From contig JBBDMW010000028.1 of assembly GCA_040878005.1 (NCBI GenBank), positions 1-24,444 of the forward strand: a DNA stretch of 24,444 bases. The letters are read 5' to 3'. Origin of the DNA: JBBDMW01 sp040878005. Lineage in GTDB: Bacteria > Chloroflexota > Dehalococcoidia > Lucifugimonadales > Lucifugimonadaceae. Position 1 is the first letter of the stretch, and each line of letters opens with the position of its first letter. The notes under the pieces are model-generated. The model saw only the letters and a list, made by a program, of their open reading frames with translations. It did no database searches and had not been told where the DNA came from. This document shows positions 1-6,478 of this stretch, in pieces. Made by a program: the position numbers and the translations under genes.

Positions 1-430
1 GTGGGGACGCACACCGTGCGTCCGTCACCGAGCCGCAAGGCGAGCCTCGAAGAGTCGGGGTACCCGCGACAGCGGGTCGAGCCGTCAGGCAAGTACAAAC
101 CCAGGCGAGCCTCGAAGAGTGTCCGAAGCCGAAGGCAAGTACAAACCAGACAAAGCCAGGGCAGGCCCATGCGCAAGTACCAGCCATCATACCGATGGCC
201 CCGGCGGCTGCCATGTCTGCTGCAAGCCCCACAAAGGCTTGCAGACGCGGACTTCCTGCGGAACTGACAAAGCCAGTGCAGGCCGGGTGCCGCCTTTAAG
301 GAGGAGGCGCACCAAAGGCTCCCTGAAGAAAAGGGGCCGGTGAGAACAATCTCACCAGCCCAACTTCCAGACAACCGGAAGGCGCCCTTTCCAGGAGAGG
401 GCGCCCTGGAAGTAAATCCGGCCCCTCGGA
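1..430. ncRNA. Candidate large structured RNA (or remnant of one)
   Basis: No convincing protein is encoded, but the stretch is dense in perfect stems. Examples are 5-12 with 16-23 (8 bp), 62-67 with 72-77, 195-199 with 210-214, 221-228 with 236-243 (8 bp), and 286-289/291-295 with 305-313. A nested domain follows: 333-340 pairs with 418-425 and encloses a small hairpin (341-354) plus an arm in which 363-370 pairs with 406-413 around a hairpin 381-388/398-405. Short motifs recur: GGCGAGCCTCGAAGAGT at 39 and 104, GGCAAGTACAAACC at 88 and 135 with a partial copy at 172, and GACAAAGCCAG(G/T)GCAGGCC at 149 and 266. I do not recognise it as RNase P, tmRNA, SRP RNA or a standard riboswitch. It may continue upstream of the window. 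The strand is uncertain because stems read on both strands; motif spacing and GNRA-poor loops do not decide it. Confidence 0.4.
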
Positions 431-542
431 GAAAAAGTCGATTGGCCTGCACAGGCAGGCAGACCGCAGGAAGCCCGCGCCGCTTCGTGATCAACTAGCA
501 CGGCACAGCATACGCGCACGCCCCATAAAAATCCGCCGCCCA

Positions 543-569
543 GGTAGGGGCGGCCCTGCGTGGCCGCCC
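543..569 (+). repeat. 27-bp palindromic repeat, inverted partner at 1207-1233
   Basis: The unit begins GGTAGGGGCGGCCCTGCG and contains a GGGCGGCC/GGCCGCCC dyad. A near-identical copy in opposite orientation (CAGCC in place of CGGCC) lies at 1207-1233, so the two copies face each other across about 640 bp. Short palindromic repeats of this type are common as dispersed intergenic elements in bacterial genomes. Together the copies bracket the other repeats listed here. Identity to a named family cannot be tested from this window. Confidence 0.7.
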
Positions 570-802
570 TCTTTGGCGATCCACTCAAACCACCACCGCA
601 ATGTCATCCTGAGCAAAGCGAAGGATCTCTCCTCGCGCATCCATACCACCAATCACCCATCCCAACCACCACGGCCCACCCGCCGAACCGTCTTTCCCGC
701 GAAGGCGGGAACCCAGTTCGGCCACCCCCCGGCAACCACCCCGTCACGCCTGCAACCATCACGATATGGCGTGGCCGCCCTCTTTGGCGATCCACTCAAA
801 CC
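558..802 (+). repeat. Perfect 34-bp direct repeat (558-591 and 769-802)
   Basis: The segment from GCGTGGCCGCCCTCTTTGGC to ACTCAAACC occurs identically at 558-591 and 769-802. The first copy overlaps the end of the 27-bp palindromic repeat at 543-569, so the two elements share the GTGGCCGCCC core. The 177 bp between the copies contains further repeat-like sequence. This suggests stepwise insertion or recombination among repeats. Confidence 0.85.
601..720 (+). repeat. REP-like dispersed repeat fragments
   Basis: Two short elements of a kind seen repeatedly in intergenic bacterial DNA lie here. One around 601-632 has the core CCTGAGCAAAGCGAAGGATC. The other is a small perfect hairpin at 695-710, TCCCGC-GAAG-GCGGGA, in a TTT...ACCC context. 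Any frame across them translates into low-complexity peptides typical of such repeats rather than a protein. Recognition is from general familiarity; no search was possible. Confidence 0.55.
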
Positions 803-870
803 GCCTCGTTACCCGTACTAAAACAGGTGACATGTTGAATTGCGTTGTGCGCTGGGACAAGGCGATGGCC

Positions 871-1119
871 CAAGACCCCGCCGCACCGGGTCTCTCCGCT
901 GCGGTCGAGACGACATCGTGGTACGGGATTCGCTGGTGGTTGCGATGGATCGCCAAGACCCCGCCGCACCAGGTCTCTCCGCTCCGGTCGAGACGACATG
1001 GTGGTGGGAGTTTCGCTGGTGGTTGCGATGGATCGCCAAGACCCCGCCGCACCAGGTCTCTCCGCTCCGGTCGAGACGACATGGTGGTATGGGTTTCGCT
1101 GGTGGTTGGAGTGGATCGC
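871..1119 (+). repeat. Tandem array, three copies of an 83-bp unit
   Basis: Units begin at 871, 954 and 1037, an exact 83-bp period, each starting CAAGACCCCGCCGCACC. Every unit holds a small dyad, GTCTC...GAGAC around a CCG/CGG inner stem, followed by a GCTGGTGG-rich half and ending near GATCGCC. Copies 2 and 3 are nearly identical; copy 1 has several substitutions. 83 is not a multiple of three, so a single frame cannot give a periodic peptide, which argues against coding. The reverse strand resembles a widespread GGAGCGGAGAGACC-type intergenic repeat. Confidence 0.9.
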
Positions 1120-1206
1120 CGTGTGAGTGGCCGCCTGTCGGCGGCCAGTTGCCCCCTCTCCCTTAGTCCCTCTCCCACGTTGGCGGTCGAAGTGGTGTTG
1201 CCGGGA

Positions 1207-1233
1207 GGGCAGCCACGCAGGGCTGCCCCTACC
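1207..1233 (-). repeat. Inverted partner of the 543-569 repeat
   Basis: This is the reverse-complement copy of the palindromic unit at 543-569, with a few compensating changes that keep the GGGCAGCC/GGCTGCCC stem. A second hairpin, GGCCGCC-TGTCG-GCGGCC-like, lies just upstream at 1129-1146. From here to about 1404 I see nothing else supportable. Confidence 0.7.
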
Positions 1234-1514
1234 AGATGGGACTGGGGGGGCCTTCCTCTATGAATGGCGCGGCCTGGATGACGAGGGGTCTCGTGTGTGC
1301 GGGACGGGCGTCGCCATCGAACCAACTGGCTGCCCCCATGCCAGGCGGGGCCTGCGCGTGCGGGGAATTGGGTTTGGCTGGCTGGAATTAACGCATCCTG
1401 TGTGAACTCATTTAAGCAGGTGCGGCTTTAAAACGGCTTCAAATTGCTACAATTTACCCATGAGGGTGTAATTAACCTGTAATGAAAACGGGGATTTACT
1501 GGTATAAACCCTCG

Positions 1515-1544
1515 TTGACACATGGAGAACCGTCTCCATATAGT
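1515..1544 (+). promoter_or_regulatory. Promoter candidate P1 with dyad in the spacer
   Basis: TTGACA at 1515-1520 is followed after 17-18 bp by ATATAG/TATAGT (1538-1544). The spacer is occupied by a perfect dyad: ATGGAGA, four bases, TCTCCAT (1522-1539). A repressor or MerR-like activator bound between -35 and -10 would fit, but no regulator gene is adjacent. Confidence 0.5.
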
Positions 1545-1646
1545 TCGCAGGGACCTGTAATTGCAAGGAGTTCAGAGGTATATGCCCGGTAACGGGCGAA
1601 CTTTGAGCAACCAAGCGAAAACAGAAAACTGGACAGGCCAATCGGG

Positions 1647-1676
1647 TTGACATTGCGAGTAACGCAATGGAATAAT
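1647..1676 (+). promoter_or_regulatory. Promoter candidate P2 with dyad in the spacer
   Basis: TTGACA at 1647-1652 and AATAAT at 1671-1676 are separated by 18 bp. The spacer carries the perfect dyad ATTGCG-AGTAA-CGCAAT (1652-1668). The layout repeats that of P1, 132 bp upstream, although the dyad sequences differ. Both would transcribe the 1903-4854 gene with a long leader. Confidence 0.5.
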
Positions 1677-1749
1677 CGCGAGGGTTTGTCCCGGAGTCAG
1701 AAATGCGCGTGTGCCGGTTCACGTGCGTCTGATATTCGTTAAATGAGTT

Positions 1750-1902
1750 TAATAGGGACCGGCACCCTGGCCGCCGCGTTGGCGGTAGGTACTACAGCAT
1801 CGGAGACCTCCGAGTTTAGAACCACCCAGGATGGACAGAGGACCATCTGCCTTCTGTCCTGTGATGTGGATAAAAAACGCGGATGCAAGGGGGACTGAGG
1901 CT
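1750..1902 (+). promoter_or_regulatory. Hairpin-rich 5' leader and ribosome site
   Basis: Hairpins are visible at 1771-1785 (CCGCC-GCGTT-GGCGG), 1801-1812 (CGGA/TCCG) and 1833-1859 (GGACAGA/TCTGTCC, 7 bp). A purine-rich AAGGGGG at 1887-1893 sits nine bases before GTG 1903 and supports that start. From either promoter the untranslated leader would be about 220-360 nt. That is long, as often seen for abundant S-layer transcripts. It does not match a riboswitch consensus I know. Confidence 0.4.
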
Positions 1903-4854
1903 GTGAAGCTTTCAGTGAAATGGCTTGGCGCCGTAGCGGCGCTCGCTCTCTTCGTGGTGGCTGTCGCGGGTTCATCCGCGACTACCAGCGCTGCAGAGGG
2001 CACGATTTATGTGGCGAATGAGTGGTCCATGATCACGAATGAGCCAGGAGACCCTGGTGACTACACCACCGGGTCGAGTGTGTACGGCACGTACCCGGCA
2101 GACACCACTTCAGGTGAGCCAGTACGGCGTATACAGAACAACGCGGAACTGATCAAGATCGTGATTCTTGACGAAGATCAGGATGAGACGACCAGCATCG
2201 TTGATGACAACGGTAACGGCGGCTTTACGTTGGCTGACACGGTCCAAGTCGGAGACAGCGTGGTGTTCACGTTGAACGACGACGCGTCGCCAATTGCGGG
2301 CGTCCAAGACGACATCGACCTGCTCCTCGCAGGTACCACGAACGCTGCGACGGCAATTCGTGTCACCAACTTTTATGAAGGTGACCCTGATGCAGTCCCG
2401 CCGGTAGCTGGATGGGTGCGGGTGGAGCGTCTTTCGGGCGCAACCGATGTCGACTTTGACATCAGGTACCCCACAAGCGCAGTCGATGTCATTGACGGCC
2501 CCGACACCGGCAACTTCACGGCAGTTGCCAAGAGCGACGTTGACACCACCGGTGTGAACCTCATTCTTGAGGAGACCACGCGCAGCAGTGGACGCTTCGA
2601 AGGCTACCTTCGCCTGACAGACCGCAACGGTGACCAGGGCGACGGTATTGCTTCGGCTGATGCCACAGGCGCGGCTCCTGGCAACTCTGCGATCCTGCGT
2701 GTTGGCAGCGGTCCCGTGTCCATTGAGTACGAAGACACCGATGAGGTGACCCGTATTGCCACGGTGCTGATTGACGTGTCTGCTCCTGTCGTGGCGATAA
2801 CCTCGCCGACACACGACACAGCGACGCAGAACCGCCGGCCGATTTTCGCCGGCACGGTCAACGAGACCGGCGCCGGCCTGATGATCGATGAGTTCGAACT
2901 GTTCCTTGACAAGACCACCGACGTCAACAACAACACCGACATCCTGAATGCAGCAGGCGCTGTGCAGGGTGGCGGCAACGGGCCTGAGGCAGTTTCGACC
3001 AGCGGCACCACCGATGGCGCCCTGTCGTTCTCCTTCTCGCACACTCCGAGCGCTGACCTGCCGAACACTGGAGTCGCTGCACCGGACCACCTCGTGGACT
3101 TCCAGGTGAAAGCTTCTGACCTGGCAGGCAACATTGGTTTCTCAGACAACGATGGCGACCCGACCCCTGATGCAGAGGCCGGCAACCAGGGCGTGGACGA
3201 CACGTTCCAGGCCCACGTTGTGAAGGTTGACCAGGTCCTGCCGGCATTCAGCACGGTTGCGAATGCCAACCAGACCGGTATCGGACTTGACGGCGCTGGT
3301 GACGAAGTCCTCAACCGGAGGAGCATCCGCATCACGTTCAACGACAATGTCCAGAACGTTGAGGCGAGTGACTTCCTGGTTACGCTGGACAACGGCACCA
3401 CGTTCGTTGCTGATGCCGCTATCGTGGACGACGACAAGGTGTACCTGCTCGTTTCGTCAGACATTCCTTCGAATGACACTCCGAGAGTGGAACTGCAGGG
3501 CACCATCCAGGACCTTGCAGGCAACTCCACGAGCGCCGGCAACATTGACGCAGTAGACGGTCTTCCGCCTATGATCGATGCGTTGCTGTCAGGCGGCACC
3601 GGCACGGGCAGTGGCGCCGAGAGCGCTGCCAGCCTGACCAGGACCACGCTTGTCATTGAGGTGACTTCAGACGAGAACCTGTCCCTGCCGCCAAGCGTGC
3701 GGGTGTACCAGGAAGCTGACCGGCAGGACGTTATTGACGCCATCGATGGCGGGCTTGCTCTTCCTGCTGCCGAGGCCACGCCAAGCGCCCTCTCACAGGG
3801 CTCCAACGTATGGCGCGCAACCTACACCGGTACTGGACTGGCAAGCGGCCAGCGCTTTGTCGTCGTCACGGCTGACGACGCCGCTGCTGGCGCCAACGAG
3901 GCCATAATCACCCCCGGTGATGACAAGGCCTTCACGCTGGACACCGACATCCCGTCGGCGGCCAAGACTCCTGCCGACGGTGCTGAGATCAGCCAGCGCA
4001 GGCCGTTCATTGACCTCAACTTCAGCTCGGAGACCTCCTCGGTGGAAATCACGGAGCTCCTGCTGAACGGTGACGACGTGACCGATCAGGTTGTGGCTTC
4101 TGCCGGCAACAAGAGGTACTTCCTCCTGCCGTCCTCAGACCTCGACCTTGGTGAGCAGACAGTGTCTGTAAAGGCAATCGACGCAGCCGGCAACAACAAC
4201 ACCACGGCGGATACGTTCTCGTTCACAATTGTGGACCGGGGCACGTTCGACCTCGGCCTGTTCGCAGGCTGGAACTCGGTGTCCTTCCCGTCCGACCCTG
4301 TGGACCCGGACATCAACACGGTGTTCTCCAACCCGGGCGTTGACCAGGTTGTGGCCTACAACGCCACCACCCCGAACAGCCCGTGGAGGATCGCAACCAA
4401 GGACTCCGCAACCGGACTGTTCTCCAGCACGACCTCGCCTGCGCTGAACTCCATCAACGCCGGCCCCGCATACTGGGCGCACACGAACGACTTCGACGCT
4501 CAGGAAGTGGAGTTGGTCGGCCGGACCGAGCCGGGCTCAGGCTCACCGCCCGCGGTGATCACGATCCCGACCGGCCAGAACTGGAACTTCGTTGGTGTGG
4601 TTGACCAGCGGCGCGAGCAGACTGAAGGCGTTTCCGGCGCAACACTGATGCGCACCACCGTCGGCGGTGGCTCTGCAGCGGTGACAGTCGAAGACTACTT
4701 CGGTTCAGTGAACGACCAGCGGGTCTACCGCTACGATGCAACAGGCCTCGAGTTCGTCCAGCTGGGCGGCGCCGATACTGTTGAGATCGGCGAAGGCATC
4801 TGGGTGTTCGTAAGCCCGCAGTCTGACGGTTCCCTCCCGGCGATCGTTCCGTAA
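1903..4854 (+). CDS. Secreted Ig-like repeat surface protein, S-layer-like (983 aa)
   Basis: The GTG start at 1903 is preferred over ATG 1831 because it follows a ribosome site and opens directly on a signal peptide, KLSVKWLGAVAALALFVVAV, ending near ATTSAAEG. The mature protein is acidic, Asp/Thr/Gly-rich and has no cysteine that I can see. Apparent modules are an N-terminal region with DNGNGGFTLADTVQVGDSVV, a bacterial Ig-like domain near residue 290 (APVVAITSPTHD...RRPIFAGTV), a SbsA-type Ig-like unit near 490-580 (SIRITFNDNVQNVEASDFLV...DLAGN), another Ig-like unit near 680-780 (TPADGAEISQRRPFIDLNF), and a C-terminal region from about 781 (FAGWNSVSFPSDPV, then GQNWNFVGVVD). There is no LPXTG or membrane anchor. 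Role inferred: cell-surface or S-layer structural protein or adhesin. It is a single transcription unit ending at a strong terminator. Confidence 0.8.
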   Translation: MKLSVKWLGAVAALALFVVAVAGSSATTSAAEGTIYVANEWSMITNEPGDPGDYTTGSSVYGTYPADTTSGEPVRRIQNNAELIKIVILDEDQDETTSIVDDNGNGGFTLADTVQVGDSVVFTLNDDASPIAGVQDDIDLLLAGTTNAATAIRVTNFYEGDPDAVPPVAGWVRVERLSGATDVDFDIRYPTSAVDVIDGPDTGNFTAVAKSDVDTTGVNLILEETTRSSGRFEGYLRLTDRNGDQGDGIASADATGAAPGNSAILRVGSGPVSIEYEDTDEVTRIATVLIDVSAPVVAITSPTHDTATQNRRPIFAGTVNETGAGLMIDEFELFLDKTTDVNNNTDILNAAGAVQGGGNGPEAVSTSGTTDGALSFSFSHTPSADLPNTGVAAPDHLVDFQVKASDLAGNIGFSDNDGDPTPDAEAGNQGVDDTFQAHVVKVDQVLPAFSTVANANQTGIGLDGAGDEVLNRRSIRITFNDNVQNVEASDFLVTLDNGTTFVADAAIVDDDKVYLLVSSDIPSNDTPRVELQGTIQDLAGNSTSAGNIDAVDGLPPMIDALLSGGTGTGSGAESAASLTRTTLVIEVTSDENLSLPPSVRVYQEADRQDVIDAIDGGLALPAAEATPSALSQGSNVWRATYTGTGLASGQRFVVVTADDAAAGANEAIITPGDDKAFTLDTDIPSAAKTPADGAEISQRRPFIDLNFSSETSSVEITELLLNGDDVTDQVVASAGNKRYFLLPSSDLDLGEQTVSVKAIDAAGNNNTTADTFSFTIVDRGTFDLGLFAGWNSVSFPSDPVDPDINTVFSNPGVDQVVAYNATTPNSPWRIATKDSATGLFSSTTSPALNSINAGPAYWAHTNDFDAQEVELVGRTEPGSGSPPAVITIPTGQNWNFVGVVDQRREQTEGVSGATLMRTTVGGGSAAVTVEDYFGSVNDQRVYRYDATGLEFVQLGGADTVEIGEGIWVFVSPQSDGSLPAIVP

Positions 4855-4894
4855 GGACGACGGCCAAAAGGGCGAGACTTAGAAGACTTTAAGG

Positions 4895-4929
4895 ACGCCC
4901 CCCTCCCCCTCGTGGGAGGGGGGCGTTTT
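4895..4929 (+). terminator. Intrinsic terminator after the S-layer-like gene
   Basis: A perfect 13-bp GC-rich stem (4895-4907 with 4914-4926) has a six-base loop and runs into TTTT. It ends only about 34 bp before the next start, so that gene needs its own promoter or read-through. Confidence 0.9.
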
Positions 4930-4962
4930 AATTACCAGGCACGGAGGAAGCAGGAAAATTCA

Positions 4963-5973
4963 ATGAAGTTGAAGCTGGCGGTGATCGGCATCCTGGCGGC
5001 GGTGGTGGCGGGCGTGTTTGCCAGCTTTGATCACCAGGCCGCAGCCCAGGGCCAGCCACCGGAGATCAAGGCGATCAGCTACCAGGGCAATGTGACAGTT
5101 GCCGGGGAGATAGCTCCCTTCGGCATGCAGGTCACAGCGCGCGTGGGGGGCTATGAGTCCCTACCGGCGACGATTGGCGAGAATACGATCGATGGCCGTT
5201 ATGTGTCCCTCACTGTGAATGCAGGCGCCGAGCGTGTTGGCCAGGCGGTTGAGTTCTGGCTGGATGGCCAGATCAAGGCTGACCAGGAAGACGTGTTCGC
5301 TCCAAGGACATCAGGCGGGCAGCCGTGCCCGGGCTGCTCATGGACACTGCCCATTTCCAGGACGCTGGACCTGAGCTTTCCCGATGTCCCTGTCGCTACT
5401 CCCACGCCAACGCTTACGCCCATGCCCACCGAGGCAGTGGTGCTGCCTTCGTTCTACAGCGGGCGAGTGGTGGCTGGCTCCGACGTTCCGCCGGACGGCA
5501 CGGAGATCCGCGCAGAGGTGGGCGACTACATCTCAAGGATTACAGAGATATCCGACGGGCGTTTCAGCGTGGTTGTCAACCCGGTTTCAGACGCCTACGT
5601 GGGCCAGCCGGTGAGTTTCTACATTGGCAGCGAGCGGGCATTCCAGACGGTCCAGTTCCAGCCGGAGGTGTTCCGGGAGGACCTGAACCTGGTGTTCGAG
5701 GAGCTGCCGCCGGCTCCTACCCAGACACCAGGCCCCACGGCAACGCCTGAGGCGACAAGGACTCCGACGGCCACGGTGCCGCCCACGCCCACGGCGACGG
5801 CAACTGCCACCCCGACCGAGATCCCGGACTCCACAGCGACGCCTGAGCCGAACGGCGGCGGGTTTTGCAGCGCAAGGTCAGGCGGACCGGCCGGGCTGGG
5901 ACACCTTGGCCTGCTGTTGACACCTCTCATGCTGGCCGCATGGCGGCGGATGAGGAGTCGTTCTGAGGCCTGA
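4963..5973 (+). CDS. Secreted two-module protein with Pro/Thr stalk and C-terminal anchor (336 aa)
   Basis: The start is ATG 4963; an earlier in-frame ATG (4912) lies inside the terminator loop and is unlikely. A signal peptide spans residues 1-29 (MKLKLAVIGILAAVVAGVFA...AAAQG). Two related ~85-residue modules follow, at about 39-140 (YQGNVTVAGEIAP...VGQAVEFWLDG) and 165-248 (YSGRVVAGSDVPP...VGQPVSFYIGS). Both share the pattern Y-x-G-x-V...G-R-(Y/F)-x-V...VGQ-V-F. The first carries an extra CPGC. Stalks rich in TPT/ATP repeats lie at 145-155 and 250-296. The C-terminus is a Gly-Gly-Gly-Phe-Cys motif (298-302), a hydrophobic segment (about 311-327) and an Arg-rich tail (WRRMRSRSEA), a tripartite sorting-type signal similar in plan to MYXO-CTERM/GlyGly-CTERM. 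Function beyond surface display is unknown. Confidence 0.8.
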   Translation: MKLKLAVIGILAAVVAGVFASFDHQAAAQGQPPEIKAISYQGNVTVAGEIAPFGMQVTARVGGYESLPATIGENTIDGRYVSLTVNAGAERVGQAVEFWLDGQIKADQEDVFAPRTSGGQPCPGCSWTLPISRTLDLSFPDVPVATPTPTLTPMPTEAVVLPSFYSGRVVAGSDVPPDGTEIRAEVGDYISRITEISDGRFSVVVNPVSDAYVGQPVSFYIGSERAFQTVQFQPEVFREDLNLVFEELPPAPTQTPGPTATPEATRTPTATVPPTPTATATATPTEIPDSTATPEPNGGGFCSARSGGPAGLGHLGLLLTPLMLAAWRRMRSRSEA

Positions 5974-6029
5974 TGCGGCAGTGGCACATGCGTGATGTGT
6001 TTCCCATGGCCTGCCCAGCGTTGATTGAA

Positions 6030-6066
6030 GCTCTGCGGCGCGTGCATCGCGCCGCAGAGCACGCTT
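6030..6066 (+). terminator. Intrinsic terminator
   Basis: A perfect 13-bp stem, GCTCTGCGGCGCG (6030-6042) with its complement (6048-6060), has a TGCAT loop and is followed by ACGCTTTTAT. Confidence 0.85.
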
Positions 6067-6478
6067 TTATGACCGTGTAGGCACGGGTTGTTTCCCTGCA
6101 AGGCTCATATGGGGTTTCACACGTATGAGTTCATACGCGTGACTCCGGCCAGCACTCAAGTGCAACGCCGGTAAAACGGACAATACTTTGTTGTGGGTTT
6201 GGCGTAGCAATGATGCGGCTTGAACGATGATCCCATGCCTGATCGCTGCAATTTGAATGCTTTGCCCCGGCATTTGGCGCATTTACCAGGCTGGACCGAT
6301 TGGTAACTTTGGCTAAACATCGATTGTTACCATCTTGTTAGTTTGGCCGTGAAATTTGGATGATGACGTTACGGCCAAGTCAATTTCTGCCAGCGCAGGC
6401 AGAGAATATTCACTTTGCGGGTTAACCGCGTGAACATCACTTAATGTTCACGTGCGCAAGATAAAATTGGTGACCATC
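6067..6478 (+). promoter_or_regulatory. Long upstream region with serial inverted repeats
   Basis: No gene is visible here. Perfect dyads occur at 6122-6137 (CGTATGA/TCATACG), 6302-6307 with 6326-6331 (GGTAAC/GTTACC), 6343-6350 with 6371-6378 (TTGGCCGT/ACGGCCAA), 6386-6403 (TCTGCC/GGCAGA) and 6429-6452 (arms CGTGAACAT and ATGTTCACG, six bases apart). The last lies just upstream of the lipoprotein start. The cluster could be a structured leader RNA or a set of operators; no known riboswitch consensus was recognised. A clear -35/-10 pair was not found. Confidence 0.4.

Larger units (their letters stand above)
1405..1749. repeat. 11-bp inverted repeat bracketing the promoter region
   Basis: AACTCATTTAA at 1405-1415 is matched by its exact reverse complement TTAAATGAGTT at 1739-1749. 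The 323 bp between the arms contain both promoter candidates for the downstream surface-protein gene. The arms do not extend inward or outward without mismatches. A short inverted repeat around a promoter upstream of a surface protein is the arrangement of an invertible (phase-variable) promoter or of a small mobile element. Chance is also possible for an AT-rich 11-mer. Confidence 0.35.

Noticed and set aside
766..1325. Long overlapping open frames on both strands, up to 188 codons
   Set aside because: They run through the 83-bp tandem repeats and REP-like sequence. The peptides are low-complexity repeats, and the 83-bp period is not divisible by three.
1760..1815. Possible c-di-GMP riboswitch before the surface-protein gene
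   Set aside because: GGCGGTAGGT and nearby hairpins recall part of the class I aptamer, but the GGCAAACC and ACGCAAAGC core elements are absent.
2110..3806. Long minus-strand open frames (up to 400 codons) inside the S-layer-like gene
   Set aside because: They are shadows of a GC-biased plus-strand gene that has a signal peptide and recognisable domains; the minus-strand peptides match no domain pattern.
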